From: Sphingomonas telluris
GTDB taxonomy: Bacteria; Pseudomonadota; Alphaproteobacteria; Sphingomonadales; Sphingomonadaceae
DNA: 64,000 nt
Direction: 5' to 3'
Assembly: GCF_022568775.1 (NCBI RefSeq)
Contig: NZ_JAKZHW010000002.1
Span: 66,001 to 130,000 of the forward strand
Below are positions 8,659-18,123 of this stretch, piece after piece. Made by a program: the position numbers and the translations under genes. The notes under the pieces were generated by a model, which saw only the letters and a program-made list of their open reading frames with translations, made no database searches and was not told the DNA's origin. Each line of letters starts with the position of its first letter. Position 1 is the first letter of the stretch.

Positions 8659-8858
8659 TTGAGAGCACCTCCTATGATCAGCGCGATGGAGACAAAGATG
8701 GCCGCAATGAATATCGCTACCGCGACATTGCCTTGTTTCAGTTCTACCGGGAAATCGACCTGAGGGGTCAGCCAATCAAAGACACGATAAGACAGGAACA
8801 TCATTACGACACCCATGGTGGCGTACGCAAAATTCAGAAGAATGATTCTCCATTCCAT
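8655..8858 (-). CDS. DUF350 small membrane protein
   Basis: A 67-residue protein with two membrane-spanning helices (about 4-24 and 45-65) and the GxVxxMFxSYRxFDWLTP pattern of DUF350. DUF350 proteins are small inner-membrane proteins of unknown function, usually made of repeated two-helix units, and this one has a single unit. It is coupled to the transglycosylase by a 4-bp overlap. AAAGGA precedes the ATG at good spacing. Confidence 0.75.
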   Translation of the reverse strand: MEWRIILLNFAYATMGVVMMFLSYRVFDWLTPQVDFPVELKQGNVAVAIFIAAIFVSIALIIGGALN

Positions 8859-9016
8859 GTGCCGTCCTTTGGTCGTTCGATGAGAGGCTTCCTGCGGACG
8901 GGCCTCACAACCACTTCATTATCGCAGCGGAGAATTGGCTTCTTCGGGGTTGGCTGCGGCGCGTTCGTCCTGGCAGGAAGATCATCCTGAACTGGTATTC
9001 TGCACCACCGCAGCAT

Positions 9017-9498
9017 GGCTCCTCTCGCGCGAGGTCCTATGAGGCGGAAGCGCTCATTTGAGGATCGGGCTTTCTACCCAGCCTCCCCTCAGGTCATCCT
9101 AATGGGGGCTTCCGACTCATTCCGGACATTACCTGATCGCGCCTGTGACGAAGTCCTGCTCTCTTTTTTAGATGGACCGCTGTCCCAAGAACCCGTCCGG
9201 TCGGCACTTCGGGCTGGAGAACCCTGATCAGGCGTCAAGGCGAGCCAAGCGGCATCGCTGCCGCGACTGCGCGAGCGAGACGCGCGATCAAGGCTGGCCG
9301 ACGCGGAACGAGCCTGACGGCTCATAGGTCGAGGACGTCCTAGAGGTCGCGACCTTCCCGAAGGTCCTTTGATGGGAGCGCCGTCGCTAATCGCAGCTTT
9401 CGACCCATTCCTGCCACTAGCGATGTCAGCGACTAGTCGACTCTCTGATAGCTAACGGCCGCTTTCGCGGCCGCTTCGCTATCCTCGGCGGCTCTAGC
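9017..9498. other. non-coding region with degenerate repeats
   Basis: No convincing gene is present. A 51-codon Cys-containing frame (9172-9327) has no ribosome-binding site and is not called. Three related motifs of the form GGGCTTTCxACCCA occur at 9067, 9107 and 9395. They resemble a dispersed repeat I associate with sphingomonad intergenic DNA. A GAAA-loop hairpin lies near the right end. Confidence 0.4.
9456..9473 (-). terminator. hairpin downstream of the M16 peptidase gene
   Basis: On the minus strand CGGCCGC-GAAA-GCGGCCG forms a 7-bp GC stem closed by a GNRA tetraloop, 25 bp past the peptidase stop codon. It is followed by only two T residues, so it is a weak intrinsic terminator at best. 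Confidence 0.45.
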
Positions 9499-12351
9499 TT
9501 ACCTCGGCTGGACTTCCTCGACCGGCAGGCCGAGCTTTGCCAGCTGCGGCTTCACCTTCGCAGCATCGCCCACGACGACCCAGACGAACCCGGCCGGATC
9601 GACCGCCTTGCGCAGGGCGGCATCGAGGCTCGCCTGCGTTTGCGCCCGATACTTGTCGGCCAGCAACTCGTAATAATTGTCCGGACGGCCGTAGAGCGCG
9701 TTCGTCTGCATCGCGGAAAGGACAGCGACCGACGTCTCGAACTGACCCGGCAGCTGCTGGATACGGTTGGCGATCGTGCGCTGCAGTTCCTCTTGGGTGA
9801 CGCCCTTGGTCGTCAGGAACTCACGGATGTCGGTCCGCAGGGCCGCGATGGAATCGCCTGTGCGATCCGCCTGCACCGGAGCGCTGAGGATGTACGGCAC
9901 GGCCTTGGCGTTCAGCTGCGCCGTTCCGCGCACGCCGTACGACCAGCCCTTGTTCTCGCGCAGGTCCATGTTGATGCGCGAAAGGAACTGCCCGCCGAGC
10001 ACGTCATTGCCGCCGGTGATCGGCGCCATCTCGCCGCGCGGATCGATCTGCGTGACCTGGCCGGCGAGGATGTACGACTGCGGACTCCCCGGACGGTCGA
10101 TCAGCACGATGCGTTCGTTGTGCGGACGCGACGGGGTTGCGCCGAATGTCTTCTCGCCCTTGGCCACGCCGGCCGGCGCAGTCCACGTACCGAAGCGCTG
10201 CTCAAGCTGCTGCTGCACCTCTGCCAGAGGCAAGTTCGACACGACGAAGATCTGGAGATTGTCGGGGCGCAGCCAACGCTGCTGGAAGCCTACGAGATCG
10301 TCCCGCGTGAACGCCTTCACTGCGTCCGGACTGCCCGACCCCGTCGCCGCGTACGGATGGCCTTCGCCATAGAGCAGCGTCGGCAGCTCGCGCGCGGCCA
10401 TGTTCTGCGGATCCTTCTGCTCCTGCGCGATGCCGGTAAGGATCTGCGTGCGGACGCGCTCCACTTCGGCCTGGTTGAAGTCCGGCCGCTGCACGATGTC
10501 CGCCAGCAGGTCGAGCGACGGGCCGAGGTTTGCGCTGAGCGCCGACAGAGTGACGTTGCTGATGTCCGCGCTGCCCTGCGCGGCGATCTGCGCGCCGAGC
10601 TTCTCTTCTTCCTCGGCGATCTGCTGCGAGCTCTTGCCCGCCGCTCCCTCGTCGAGCAGCGCCAGCGTCATGCCCTGGAGGCCGCGTGCGTTCGCCGTAT
10701 CGGCCGAATAGCCGGCGTCGAAGCCAAGCGCGATCTGCGTCACCGGAACTGTCGTACGCTGCGCGTAATTCAGCTTCACGCCGTTCGACAGAGCAACATG
10801 CTGGACGGTGGGGAAGTCGAGCTGCGGATTGCTTCCGACGTTCGGCATGTCTCGCTTCACGATCGGCGTCTTGATGTCCGCGCTCTTGCCCTTCTTCGGC
10901 TTGAACTTCGTCTCCTCGTACGGGGGACGGTCGCCGGGCTCGAGGCGGATCGCGAAGACCGGACGCGACAGCCACTGCTGCATCGCCGCCTTCACGTCGG
11001 CGGGTGTCAGCGCCGCATAAGCGTCGAGGTTTTTCTTGTAGAAATCGGAATCGCCGACGAAGACCTGACCTTCGGCAAGCGCGACGGCCTTGCCGCCGAA
11101 GCCGCCGACTTGCTCGAGGCCGCGGATGCGTCCGCCAACCTCGCGCGTTGTCGCGCGGCGCACTTCATCCTCGGTCGGGCCGTTGGCGACGAAGTCGGCG
11201 ATGATCTCGTCGAGGCGCTTCTCGACAACCGCCGGATCGACGCCCGGCTTCACCGTCGCGTCGACCTCGAACAGGCCGATCCGCTGGAAGGGCTGCAAGC
11301 CAGCACTGACGCTGACGGCCAGCTTTTCCTCGCGCACCAGGATGCGGTCGAGACGCGAGCTGGCGAGGCCACCCAGGATCGAACCGCCGATGTCGATCGC
11401 CGCAAGCTGGGGCGACTGCATGCCCGGAACCGCCCAGTGACGCTGGATCTGCGTCGCGGCGACCCGATCCTTCATCACGATCGACTTGGGTGCGGCGAGC
11501 GTCGGAACGTCCGCTGCGGCGGGCGTGTTCACCGGGCCCGACTTGATCGTGCCGAAATACTTCTCGACCAGCGGCCGCGCTTCCGCCGCAGTGATGTCGC
11601 CGGCGAGGACGAGCACGGCATTGTTCGGGCCGTACTTGTCGATGAACCATTCCTTCACCGTGGCCAGGCTCGCCGCGTCCAGGTCCGCCATCGAACCGAT
11701 GGTCGAGTGTTGATACGGATGGCCGTTAGGGAAGAGGTTGCCGAGCACCTCATATTCGACGAGGCCGCCCGGCTGGTTGTCGCCTTGGCGCTTCTCGTTC
11801 TGGACGACGCCGCGCTGGTTATCCAGCTTCTGCTGGTCCATGACGCCGAGCAGGTAGCCCATGCGATCGGACTCCATGAACAGGGTCCGGTCGAGCGCCG
11901 CCTTCGGCACCGTCTCGAAATAGTTGGTGCGGTCGAACCAGGTGGTCCCGTTGTAATCGGTCGCGCCGATCTGCTGCAGATACGTGAAGTAGTCGCCCGG
12001 CAGATTGTCTGACCCGTTGAACATCAGATGCTCGAACAAGTGCGCGAAGCCGGTCTTGCCCTTCGGCTCGTCCTTCGACCCGACATTGTACCAGGTGCTG
12101 ACCGCAACCACGGGCGCCTTGTGATCCTCGTGCACGAGGACGGTGAGGCCATTCTCGAGCTTGAAGGACGTATGCGGGATCGCGACTTCCTGGACCAAAG
12201 CGGAAACCGGCGCCGGCTCGGCGGGAGCAGCTGGTGCGACGGCAAGCGGCGGTTCCGGCAGCGGCGCGACGGCTGCGGTTTGCGGCGCGCTCGCGCAGGC
12301 GGCGAGCGCAGCGGCACTCGTCAGCAGGAAGGTCAGGCTGCGAAATCGCAT
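9499..12351 (-). CDS. M16 family metallopeptidase, double-domain lipoprotein
   Basis: A 950-residue insulinase/pitrilysin-type peptidase anchored as a lipoprotein (lipobox LAAC, Cys19). After a Pro/Ala-rich linker (20-50) the first M16 domain carries the inverted zinc motif HLFEH (104-108). Domains continue with M16_C regions and a second M16 half (from about 525) that lacks the zinc motif, as usual for fused N/C pairs. It probably degrades peptides in the periplasm. The ATG at 12351 gives the lipoprotein signal; the longer open frame adds a non-coding leader. The gene upstream on the same strand ends 117 bp away. Confidence 0.93.
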   Translation of the reverse strand: MRFRSLTFLLTSAAALAACASAPQTAAVAPLPEPPLAVAPAAPAEPAPVSALVQEVAIPHTSFKLENGLTVLVHEDHKAPVVAVSTWYNVGSKDEPKGKTGFAHLFEHLMFNGSDNLPGDYFTYLQQIGATDYNGTTWFDRTNYFETVPKAALDRTLFMESDRMGYLLGVMDQQKLDNQRGVVQNEKRQGDNQPGGLVEYEVLGNLFPNGHPYQHSTIGSMADLDAASLATVKEWFIDKYGPNNAVLVLAGDITAAEARPLVEKYFGTIKSGPVNTPAAADVPTLAAPKSIVMKDRVAATQIQRHWAVPGMQSPQLAAIDIGGSILGGLASSRLDRILVREEKLAVSVSAGLQPFQRIGLFEVDATVKPGVDPAVVEKRLDEIIADFVANGPTEDEVRRATTREVGGRIRGLEQVGGFGGKAVALAEGQVFVGDSDFYKKNLDAYAALTPADVKAAMQQWLSRPVFAIRLEPGDRPPYEETKFKPKKGKSADIKTPIVKRDMPNVGSNPQLDFPTVQHVALSNGVKLNYAQRTTVPVTQIALGFDAGYSADTANARGLQGMTLALLDEGAAGKSSQQIAEEEEKLGAQIAAQGSADISNVTLSALSANLGPSLDLLADIVQRPDFNQAEVERVRTQILTGIAQEQKDPQNMAARELPTLLYGEGHPYAATGSGSPDAVKAFTRDDLVGFQQRWLRPDNLQIFVVSNLPLAEVQQQLEQRFGTWTAPAGVAKGEKTFGATPSRPHNERIVLIDRPGSPQSYILAGQVTQIDPRGEMAPITGGNDVLGGQFLSRINMDLRENKGWSYGVRGTAQLNAKAVPYILSAPVQADRTGDSIAALRTDIREFLTTKGVTQEELQRTIANRIQQLPGQFETSVAVLSAMQTNALYGRPDNYYELLADKYRAQTQASLDAALRKAVDPAGFVWVVVGDAAKVKPQLAKLGLPVEEVQPR

Positions 12352-12415
12352 GGTCTTGGAACTCCGGGAATAATTCGAAAATCGGCGGGACCTTAACGGC
12401 GAAGCCCCGCCGCGC

Positions 12416-12439
12416 AACTGCCGTCGACAAACGGCGGTT
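12416..12439 (-). terminator. weak hairpin between two minus-strand genes
   Basis: AACCGCCGT and ACGGCAGTT pair over nine positions including one G-T wobble, around a 6-nt loop. It lies 30 bp after the stop of the secreted-protein gene. No T-run follows, so termination is uncertain. Confidence 0.3.
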
Positions 12440-12468
12440 GGTTATCGACGAACGGCAGGAACGTTTCG

Positions 12469-13671
12469 TCATTCGCTCGGAATTCCGACCGCTCCCTTGA
12501 GCACGTCGCCGAGGCCGAACTTCTTTTTTTTCTTCGGCTGCTGCTGTTGCGTCCCTGGCTGTCCGGCGCCGCTGTCCATGCCGCCCATTTGCGGCATTCC
12601 GAGCATCAACGAAGCGGTCGTCTTGAAGCGCGCCTTCGCGACCCACTTCGGCGCCTTCGGAGCCTCGGCAAAATTCGCTTCCGGGCCGTAGCCGATCGCC
12701 ATGATCATGCCCGCCGGAGATGCGGTCACGACTTCAGCGGGAAGCACGCATTCGCTCGTTGTCGGCGGCATGACGTGACCCGTGCCGATCAGCCGCTTCA
12801 CTTCCGCAGGCGGCAGGTAATCCATCAAAGGCGTCATCGCGGGGCTCTTTGACGAGCTCCACATGAGCACGTCGCCGTTGCCGTTCGACCCGAACATCGC
12901 GAGCGCATAGCCGGTCGCGGTGGGCGCCGGAGTCCAGGCTAGCCGGGCCGCGCCCGACGGAAGCGATCCCGCCTGGTGCAGGTTCAGCCCAGGCATGAAG
13001 TCCTGCGCCAGCGTGAAGGCGATCGGCGGCGAGTAATTGCCCTCGACCTTGTGCGCGCCGAGCAGCGATCCCGTCGCCGGCACCTGGCGGTTGTCCTTGT
13101 TGTTCGGCCACTCACCAAAGCCCGGCGCCGTATGCGGCACGTTCGCCATCCGCGCGGCATTGGCCATTGCCGCCATTCCCGGAGGCACTTGCCCGGCGGC
13201 AAGCTTCGAGAAGTCGATCACCGTCGGCTGGCCCGCGCCCGCGTGCTCGCCGCAGCCCCAGTAGATCAGCATCCGGCCCTTCGGCTTCTCGTAGCCCTGC
13301 GGCATGCCGTAGGTTTCCTTCACCGGCTTCGCGACTTGCGGCGTGATCAGCGGCAGGCTCGCGCCCATCTGCAGTCCCGGCGGAATCAGGTGGTTGGCCT
13401 CCGGCGCCGTCGTCGGCTTCGTCTTCGAGGCGAGGCGGAGGTCCAGCGTGTGCATCACAGAAGGCGCACTGCCGCTCATCATGCCCATGATCTGGCTCAT
13501 GCTCGGCCGTCCGCCGCCTGGCGTCATGCCCGCGCCGAGCCCGCCCGCCGTCGAAACGTCCATCCAGTAGCTCGCGATCGGAGGCGGCGCGCTCGCCGGC
13601 GCTGCCGCATAAGCCATTGCACCGCACGCGGCCGCAGACACACCCGCAGCCAAGATGCTGATCTTGTTCAT
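12469..13671 (-). CDS. secreted protein of unknown function
   Basis: A 400-residue protein with an N-terminal signal peptide (about 1-25, ending AYAAAPA) and a long Pro/Gly/Met-rich mature part. There is no recognisable catalytic motif. The segment [15 protein letters not shown] is the only compact cysteine-containing stretch. The C-terminus has Gln-rich and Lys-rich runs ([20 protein letters not shown]). It looks like a periplasmic or surface protein found in related bacteria, without known function. The start at 13671 is chosen because the signal peptide begins there. Confidence 0.7.
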   Translation of the reverse strand: MNKISILAAGVSAAACGAMAYAAAPASAPPPIASYWMDVSTAGGLGAGMTPGGGRPSMSQIMGMMSGSAPSVMHTLDLRLASKTKPTTAPEANHLIPPGLQMGASLPLITPQVAKPVKETYGMPQGYEKPKGRMLIYWGCGEHAGAGQPTVIDFSKLAAGQVPPGMAAMANAARMANVPHTAPGFGEWPNNKDNRQVPATGSLLGAHKVEGNYSPPIAFTLAQDFMPGLNLHQAGSLPSGAARLAWTPAPTATGYALAMFGSNGNGDVLMWSSSKSPAMTPLMDYLPPAEVKRLIGTGHVMPPTTSECVLPAEVVTASPAGMIMAIGYGPEANFAEAPKAPKWVAKARFKTTASLMLGMPQMGGMDSGAGQPGTQQQQPKKKKKFGLGDVLKGAVGIPSE

Positions 13672-13748
13672 CGATTTGCCCCCTGTTGAGCGGCCTTTAT
13701 CCAACGGCCTCGCGCTCGCATCAATCCCCTGCTAGCGGCGACCCTGAA

Positions 13749-15566
13749 ATGAAAGACATTACTAAGATCCGCAATTTTTCGATTATTGCGCATATCGATC
13801 ATGGGAAGAGCACGCTTGCCGACCGGCTGATCCAGCGGACGGGCGGGCTGACCGAGCGCGAGATGACGCACGGGCAGATCCTCGACAACATGGAGATCGA
13901 GCAGGAGCGCGGAATCACCATCAAGGCGCAGACCGTGCGGCTGGAATGGAACGGCTATGAGCTGAACCTGATGGACACGCCCGGGCACGTGGACTTCGCG
14001 TATGAGGTCTCGCGGAGCCTCGCGGCTTGCGAGGGCGCGTTGCTGGTCGTGGACGCGGCGCAGGGTGTCGAGGCGCAGACGCTCGCCAACGTCTACCAGT
14101 CGATCGAGCACGACCATGAGATCGTGCCGGTCATCAACAAGATCGATTTGCCGGCCGCTGACCCGGAGGGCGTCAGGCAGGAAATCGAGGAAATCATCGG
14201 CCTGGACGCGAGCGAGGCGGTCCTGGCTTCTGCGAAGAGCGGCATCGGCATCGACGAGGTTCTTCAAGCCATCGTCGACAAAATTCCGCCTCCAAAAGGA
14301 GACAGGGACGCGCCGCTGAAGGCGATGCTCGTCGATAGCTGGTACGACCCGTACCTAGGCGTCGTCATCCTGGTGCGCGTGATGGACGGGGTCATCCGCA
14401 AGGGCGCGCAGATCAAGTTCATGGCCGCCGGCACGATGCACCTGGTCGACCGCGTCGGCTGCATGCGCCCGAAGATCGAGCAGCTGCAGGAGCTCGGCCC
14501 CGGCGAGATCGGCTTCATCACCGCGCAGATCAAGGAAGTCGCGGAAACCCGCGTGGGCGACACGATCACCGATGCGAAGCGCCCCGCCGCCGAGCCGCTT
14601 CCCGGCTTCAAGGAAGTCCAGCCGGTCGTCTTCTGCGGCCTGTTCCCGGTCGACGCCAACGACTTCGAGAAGCTGCGCGACAGCCTCTACAAGCTGCGCC
14701 TCAACGACGCCTCGTTCAGCTTCGAGATGGAAAGCAGCGCGGCACTCGGCTTCGGCTTCCGCTGCGGCTTCCTCGGCCTATTGCACCTCGAGATCATCCA
14801 GGAGCGGCTGACCCGCGAATACGACCTGGACCTGATCACCACGGCGCCGAGCGTCGTCTACAAGATCCACCTCAGCCATTCGAAGAACGAAGCGGCGAAG
14901 GTCATCGAGCTGCACAACCCCGCGGATATGCCCGACCCCAACCGGATCGAGATGATCGAGGAGCCGTGGATCGACGCGACCATCTACGTCCCCGACGAAT
15001 ATCTCGGCTCCATCCTGAAGCTGTGCCAGGACCGCCGCGGCATCCAGAAGGACCTGACCTACGTCGGCACCGGAAGCCATGCGCGGGCGATGCTGCGCTA
15101 CGAGCTGCCGCTCAACGAAGTGGTGTTCGACTTCTACGACCGGCTGAAGTCGATCAGCCGCGGCTACGCCAGCTTCGACTATCACCAGATCGGCCACCGC
15201 GAGGGCGACCTCGTGAAGATGAGCATCCTCGTCAACAACGAGCCCGTCGACGCGCTGAGCATGATCGTCCACCGCGGCAACGCCGAGGCACGCGGCCGCG
15301 GCATGTGCGAGCGCCTGAAGGACCTGATCCCCAGGCACATGTTCAAGATCCCGATCCAGGCCGCGATCGGCGGCAAGGTCATCGCCCGCGAAACCATCGC
15401 CGCTTTGCGCAAGGACGTGACCGCCAAATGCTACGGCGGCGACGCGACGCGGAAGCGGAAGCTGCTGGAGAAGCAGAAGGAAGGTAAGAAGCGGATGCGG
15501 GAGTACGGCAGCGTCTCGATCCCGCAGGATGCGTTTATCGCGGCGCTGCGGATGGGGGAGGAGTAG
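13749..15566 (+). CDS. lepA: elongation factor 4 (LepA), ribosomal back-translocase
   Basis: A 605-residue translational GTPase. It shows the G1 motif [10 protein letters not shown], the switch [10 protein letters not shown], the [10 protein letters not shown]4 motif, and the LepA-specific C-terminal domain with the [26 protein letters not shown] region (about 555-578). ATG 13749 gives the standard [18 protein letters not shown]-terminus; upstream frame is non-coding. It marks the conserved chromosomal side of a lower-GC insertion that begins about 110 bp downstream. Confidence 0.97.
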   Translation: MKDITKIRNFSIIAHIDHGKSTLADRLIQRTGGLTEREMTHGQILDNMEIEQERGITIKAQTVRLEWNGYELNLMDTPGHVDFAYEVSRSLAACEGALLVVDAAQGVEAQTLANVYQSIEHDHEIVPVINKIDLPAADPEGVRQEIEEIIGLDASEAVLASAKSGIGIDEVLQAIVDKIPPPKGDRDAPLKAMLVDSWYDPYLGVVILVRVMDGVIRKGAQIKFMAAGTMHLVDRVGCMRPKIEQLQELGPGEIGFITAQIKEVAETRVGDTITDAKRPAAEPLPGFKEVQPVVFCGLFPVDANDFEKLRDSLYKLRLNDASFSFEMESSAALGFGFRCGFLGLLHLEIIQERLTREYDLDLITTAPSVVYKIHLSHSKNEAAKVIELHNPADMPDPNRIEMIEEPWIDATIYVPDEYLGSILKLCQDRRGIQKDLTYVGTGSHARAMLRYELPLNEVVFDFYDRLKSISRGYASFDYHQIGHREGDLVKMSILVNNEPVDALSMIVHRGNAEARGRGMCERLKDLIPRHMFKIPIQAAIGGKVIARETIAALRKDVTAKCYGGDATRKRKLLEKQKEGKKRMREYGSVSIPQDAFIAALRMGEE

Positions 15567-15678
15567 CCGAGCGCAGCGCCGCCGACGCGAAGCGTCGCCG
15601 AAGCAGCGCGTAGAGACTACGACGACCCGGCCGGCGCGCGAGCGAACGGCCTAAGCCGAGAAGCGAGACGCGTCCGAC

Positions 15679-15701
15679 GTCACGGGATTTAATCCCGTGA
15701 C
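15679..15701. repeat. perfect inverted repeat at the island edge
   Basis: GTCACGGGATT-T-AATCCCGTGAC is an 11-bp perfect inverted repeat around one base. It lies between the lepA stop and the stop of the ABC ATPase gene, so it could terminate either transcript. It sits exactly where the base composition changes, so it may also mark an integration boundary. Confidence 0.55.
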
Positions 15702-15707
15702 GATTGT

Positions 15708-17633
15708 TCATCCCTCTATCCAGTCGTCCGGGATGAGTTTGTTTCCACCTCTCCATCGTTCGACCACCGACGATTGGAACCAATCTCCGGCTTCGTCGGC
15801 GTGGTCCACGACAATGATTTGAAAACCATCAGTAGCGGCGCGATCCCACAAGAACCGGAAAAGCCGGACCACCGCCTTACGATCATCGTCCTCAACAGCC
15901 AGCTGATCTAGTTGATCGTCGCTCACCGGGTAGTGAGCCTTCGACGGCTGGTCCAAAACCAAGAAAGCTGGCACCGGTCGATTACGAATCCTAAACCAAA
16001 GGTGGAGCGCCACATGGGTGATGATATGGCAACCGACCCAATTGTCGCCGCTACCCATCTGTTCGAGGCGAATTGCACCATTCGGAGTGTCCGCGACGAC
16101 GGTTAGCCGCTTGAAATCCAGCCTGGTTCGCCCTTCGGAATGTTCAAGCTCAAGGGCGCGTGCATAGTCCGTCATGAAGTTCGAGAGATTTGTCTCAGCA
16201 TTGCGCAGACGGTCTTCAAAAGTGTCGCCGGCGAGCTTTGATTCAAGTTGCTCAATACGATAGCGAAGCAGTTCAATTTGAGAGTGCAGATCGCCCTCAT
16301 TGCTTTCGCTTCGATTTTCCAAAAACGAGGTGATCCGACCCTGCACTCGCGACCGCTGCAGTGCCTCTTCTCGTAGACGCTTAATCGCGTCTTGCTGATC
16401 CACGACCGCATTGACCTGCGCTTGGTTCGTTGAAAGACGAGACTCCAAATCCCGCCTTTGTTTCCGAAGTTCAGCCACATATGACTGGAGGCGGGGGTTA
16501 TTCTCATGCAGTGCCGATATTCGCGCGCCTACGTCAGATAGCTCGTTCTTTAGATCCGCAAGCGTCGAAGTAAGCTGAGGCACGTGAGAATCGCACAAGG
16601 GACAGATGGTAACACCATTGCTGTCCGTCGCGACAATCGAAAGAGCCCTCAGTCGCGCTGTTTGTTCGGAGAGTTCTCGCTGATATGCGTCTCTATTAGA
16701 CGCGAGGAGAAGCGCTTCCTCTATCTTCTGTCCGATATCAAAGAATTCGCTACGGAGAGCTTCACGTTCCAGCATCAACTCGTCGAGTTCGGTTCGCTCA
16801 CCGCTAGTTACGTCATTCCTGATCGGCGCCTCCGCGGCCAGTGACAATAGTTCGAAGGTCTGATCCGCACTGGACGGGCGAGCTTCGAGAGCAATCAAAC
16901 CAACGTCGCGAGCCTCAGCGAGCAGTGAGCCTGCTCTAGCTAGGCTTGTTTCTTCCCAACTGATCGTCGCATCGAGTTGTCGCTGGATGAGCCGGAGATC
17001 TCTACGCAGCTGATTGAGTTCGAGCTGCTCTTGTAGCTCAGTTTCCGAGACCGCACCGACGAAGAAAGGAAGAGTGTCTTTGATAGCTTGAGCTACAAAG
17101 CTATCTTGTTGATTGAAGAATAACTGATTCTTGTTGTCGATCAGACTCTGGTCCTGAAAGCAGTAAATCCGAGAATGTGAGAAGTTCGCTTCTAGCGGCG
17201 GACGGTGATAGCCTTCTGGTGCAACAAAGAGGTTTTCAGGGAGGCCTACGTATCTGGACAGCGTGAGCTTGAGTGAATCTATGGTCGCGTTCTGTGAGAG
17301 ATTCTCAAGCGCTGGTGCCTCATCAGAGTCTTGAAAGCGCACGTCGATTTCGGAACTTGTTGCCTTACCTCCAGTGGGATTGCGGCGCGCTATTAAGAGG
17401 TATTTTTCGCCGTCGGTCAAAACGACCGCATACCACGCAACCTTCCGCCGGATGACACCCTGAGGAACGTGACATTCACCGGAGCCCAAACAGTAATCGA
17501 TAATGTGAATTAGGGCCGATTTACCGGTCTTTGACTCACCAGTGATTATGCTCAGCCCGTGAGCGTTGAACTCGACGGAGCGGACTTCTCCTTGGTGGCC
17601 GTAGACGAGCAATTTACTTATAGTGATCTTCAA
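15708..17633 (-). CDS. ABC-3C system ATPase, DUF3732-like (SMC/Rad50 type)
   Basis: A 641-residue SMC/RecN-like ATPase and the probable motor or sensor of an ABC-three-component system. Walker A is GESKTGKS (32-39). Two coiled-coil arms (about 200-330 and 355-500) flank a zinc-hook-like CPLC (344-347). The C-terminal lobe has the signature-like QMGSGDNWVG (near 525-534), the Walker B-like FLVLDQPS (557-564, with Q after D as I recall for DUF3732) and a switch histidine in VVDHADE. Translation starts at TTG 17633, overlapping the middle-component gene by 20 bp. GC is clearly lower than in flanking genes: the 60 bases from 17101 have 23 G/C. Confidence 0.85.
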   Translation of the reverse strand: MKITISKLLVYGHQGEVRSVEFNAHGLSIITGESKTGKSALIHIIDYCLGSGECHVPQGVIRRKVAWYAVVLTDGEKYLLIARRNPTGGKATSSEIDVRFQDSDEAPALENLSQNATIDSLKLTLSRYVGLPENLFVAPEGYHRPPLEANFSHSRIYCFQDQSLIDNKNQLFFNQQDSFVAQAIKDTLPFFVGAVSETELQEQLELNQLRRDLRLIQRQLDATISWEETSLARAGSLLAEARDVGLIALEARPSSADQTFELLSLAAEAPIRNDVTSGERTELDELMLEREALRSEFFDIGQKIEEALLLASNRDAYQRELSEQTARLRALSIVATDSNGVTICPLCDSHVPQLTSTLADLKNELSDVGARISALHENNPRLQSYVAELRKQRRDLESRLSTNQAQVNAVVDQQDAIKRLREEALQRSRVQGRITSFLENRSESNEGDLHSQIELLRYRIEQLESKLAGDTFEDRLRNAETNLSNFMTDYARALELEHSEGRTRLDFKRLTVVADTPNGAIRLEQMGSGDNWVGCHIITHVALHLWFRIRNRPVPAFLVLDQPSKAHYPVSDDQLDQLAVEDDDRKAVVRLFRFLWDRAATDGFQIIVVDHADEAGDWFQSSVVERWRGGNKLIPDDWIEG

Positions 17634-18123
17634 ATCTAACCCCCAACGCCGTGAACACTGTTGCGGGAGTTCCAGCGGCGGCCAGCCACTTTCCTACAAA
17701 GTGCGATTTTTTCAGGATGTTCTCGACTTCGGTTGAGCCGCTTTGCCCAGTGTACCTCTTTAACGAGGCATTCGGCTTGGCGAAAAGAGAAGCGTCCCCT
17801 GAGAGTTCTGCCAGTCCCCCGAGTGTCGCGAGAAGAATGCCTTTGGAAGAGTAAGGTGAGAGTTCTGCAACTCGCTGAGGGAACGTAGCAATGACCTCCC
17901 CGAACTTTTCAGTCCAAGGCAAGAGCCTGGTCGCAAGCGAACCAGGCAATTTTGATCGGGTTTCCGAATGCAGAACAAATGGCGCGATCAGATATGCGTA
18001 GGCGAAAGGAAGCCCGGAACCCGTAACTTCAACATATCCTTCTGTTGCCCGCGCAATTGTCGCGCCGGTGAAGGCGGGGTTGAGCAAACGTATGCGTTCG
18101 CGACCTGCCCATTGATCAGCCAT
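17614..18123 (-). CDS. ABC-3C system middle component
   Basis: A 169-residue protein between ATPase and effector genes. The N-terminal LLNPAFTGATIARATEGY and the later APFVLHSETRSKLP match the pattern I recall for ABC-3C middle components of the type paired with DUF3732 ATPases. These are thought to bridge the ATPase and the effector. ATG 18123 overlaps the preceding stop as ATGGCTGA (8 bp); a longer frame to 18159 is possible but would overlap more. No membrane segment. The function is inferred from family and gene order. Confidence 0.75.
   Translation of the reverse strand: MADQWAGRERIRLLNPAFTGATIARATEGYVEVTGSGLPFAYAYLIAPFVLHSETRSKLPGSLATRLLPWTEKFGEVIATFPQRVAELSPYSSKGILLATLGGLAELSGDASLFAKPNASLKRYTGQSGSTEVENILKKSHFVGKWLAAAGTPATVFTALGVRFEDHYK

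Noticed and set aside
8834-9016. 60-residue minus-strand frame upstream of the DUF350 gene
   Set aside because: It would overlap the DUF350 start by 25 bp and shows no domain. The DUF350 gene already has its own AAAGGA site.
9172-9327. 51-codon Cys-containing plus-strand frame
   Set aside because: No ribosome-binding site (a T-run precedes the ATG) and no family resemblance; cysteine spacing is not that of a known zinc motif.
9640-12012. 790-residue plus-strand open frame opposite the M16 peptidase gene
   Set aside because: It is antisense to a clear M16 protein with HLFEH and a lipoprotein signal; the translation is Arg/Leu/Ala-rich with no domain. Long antisense frames are usual at this GC content.
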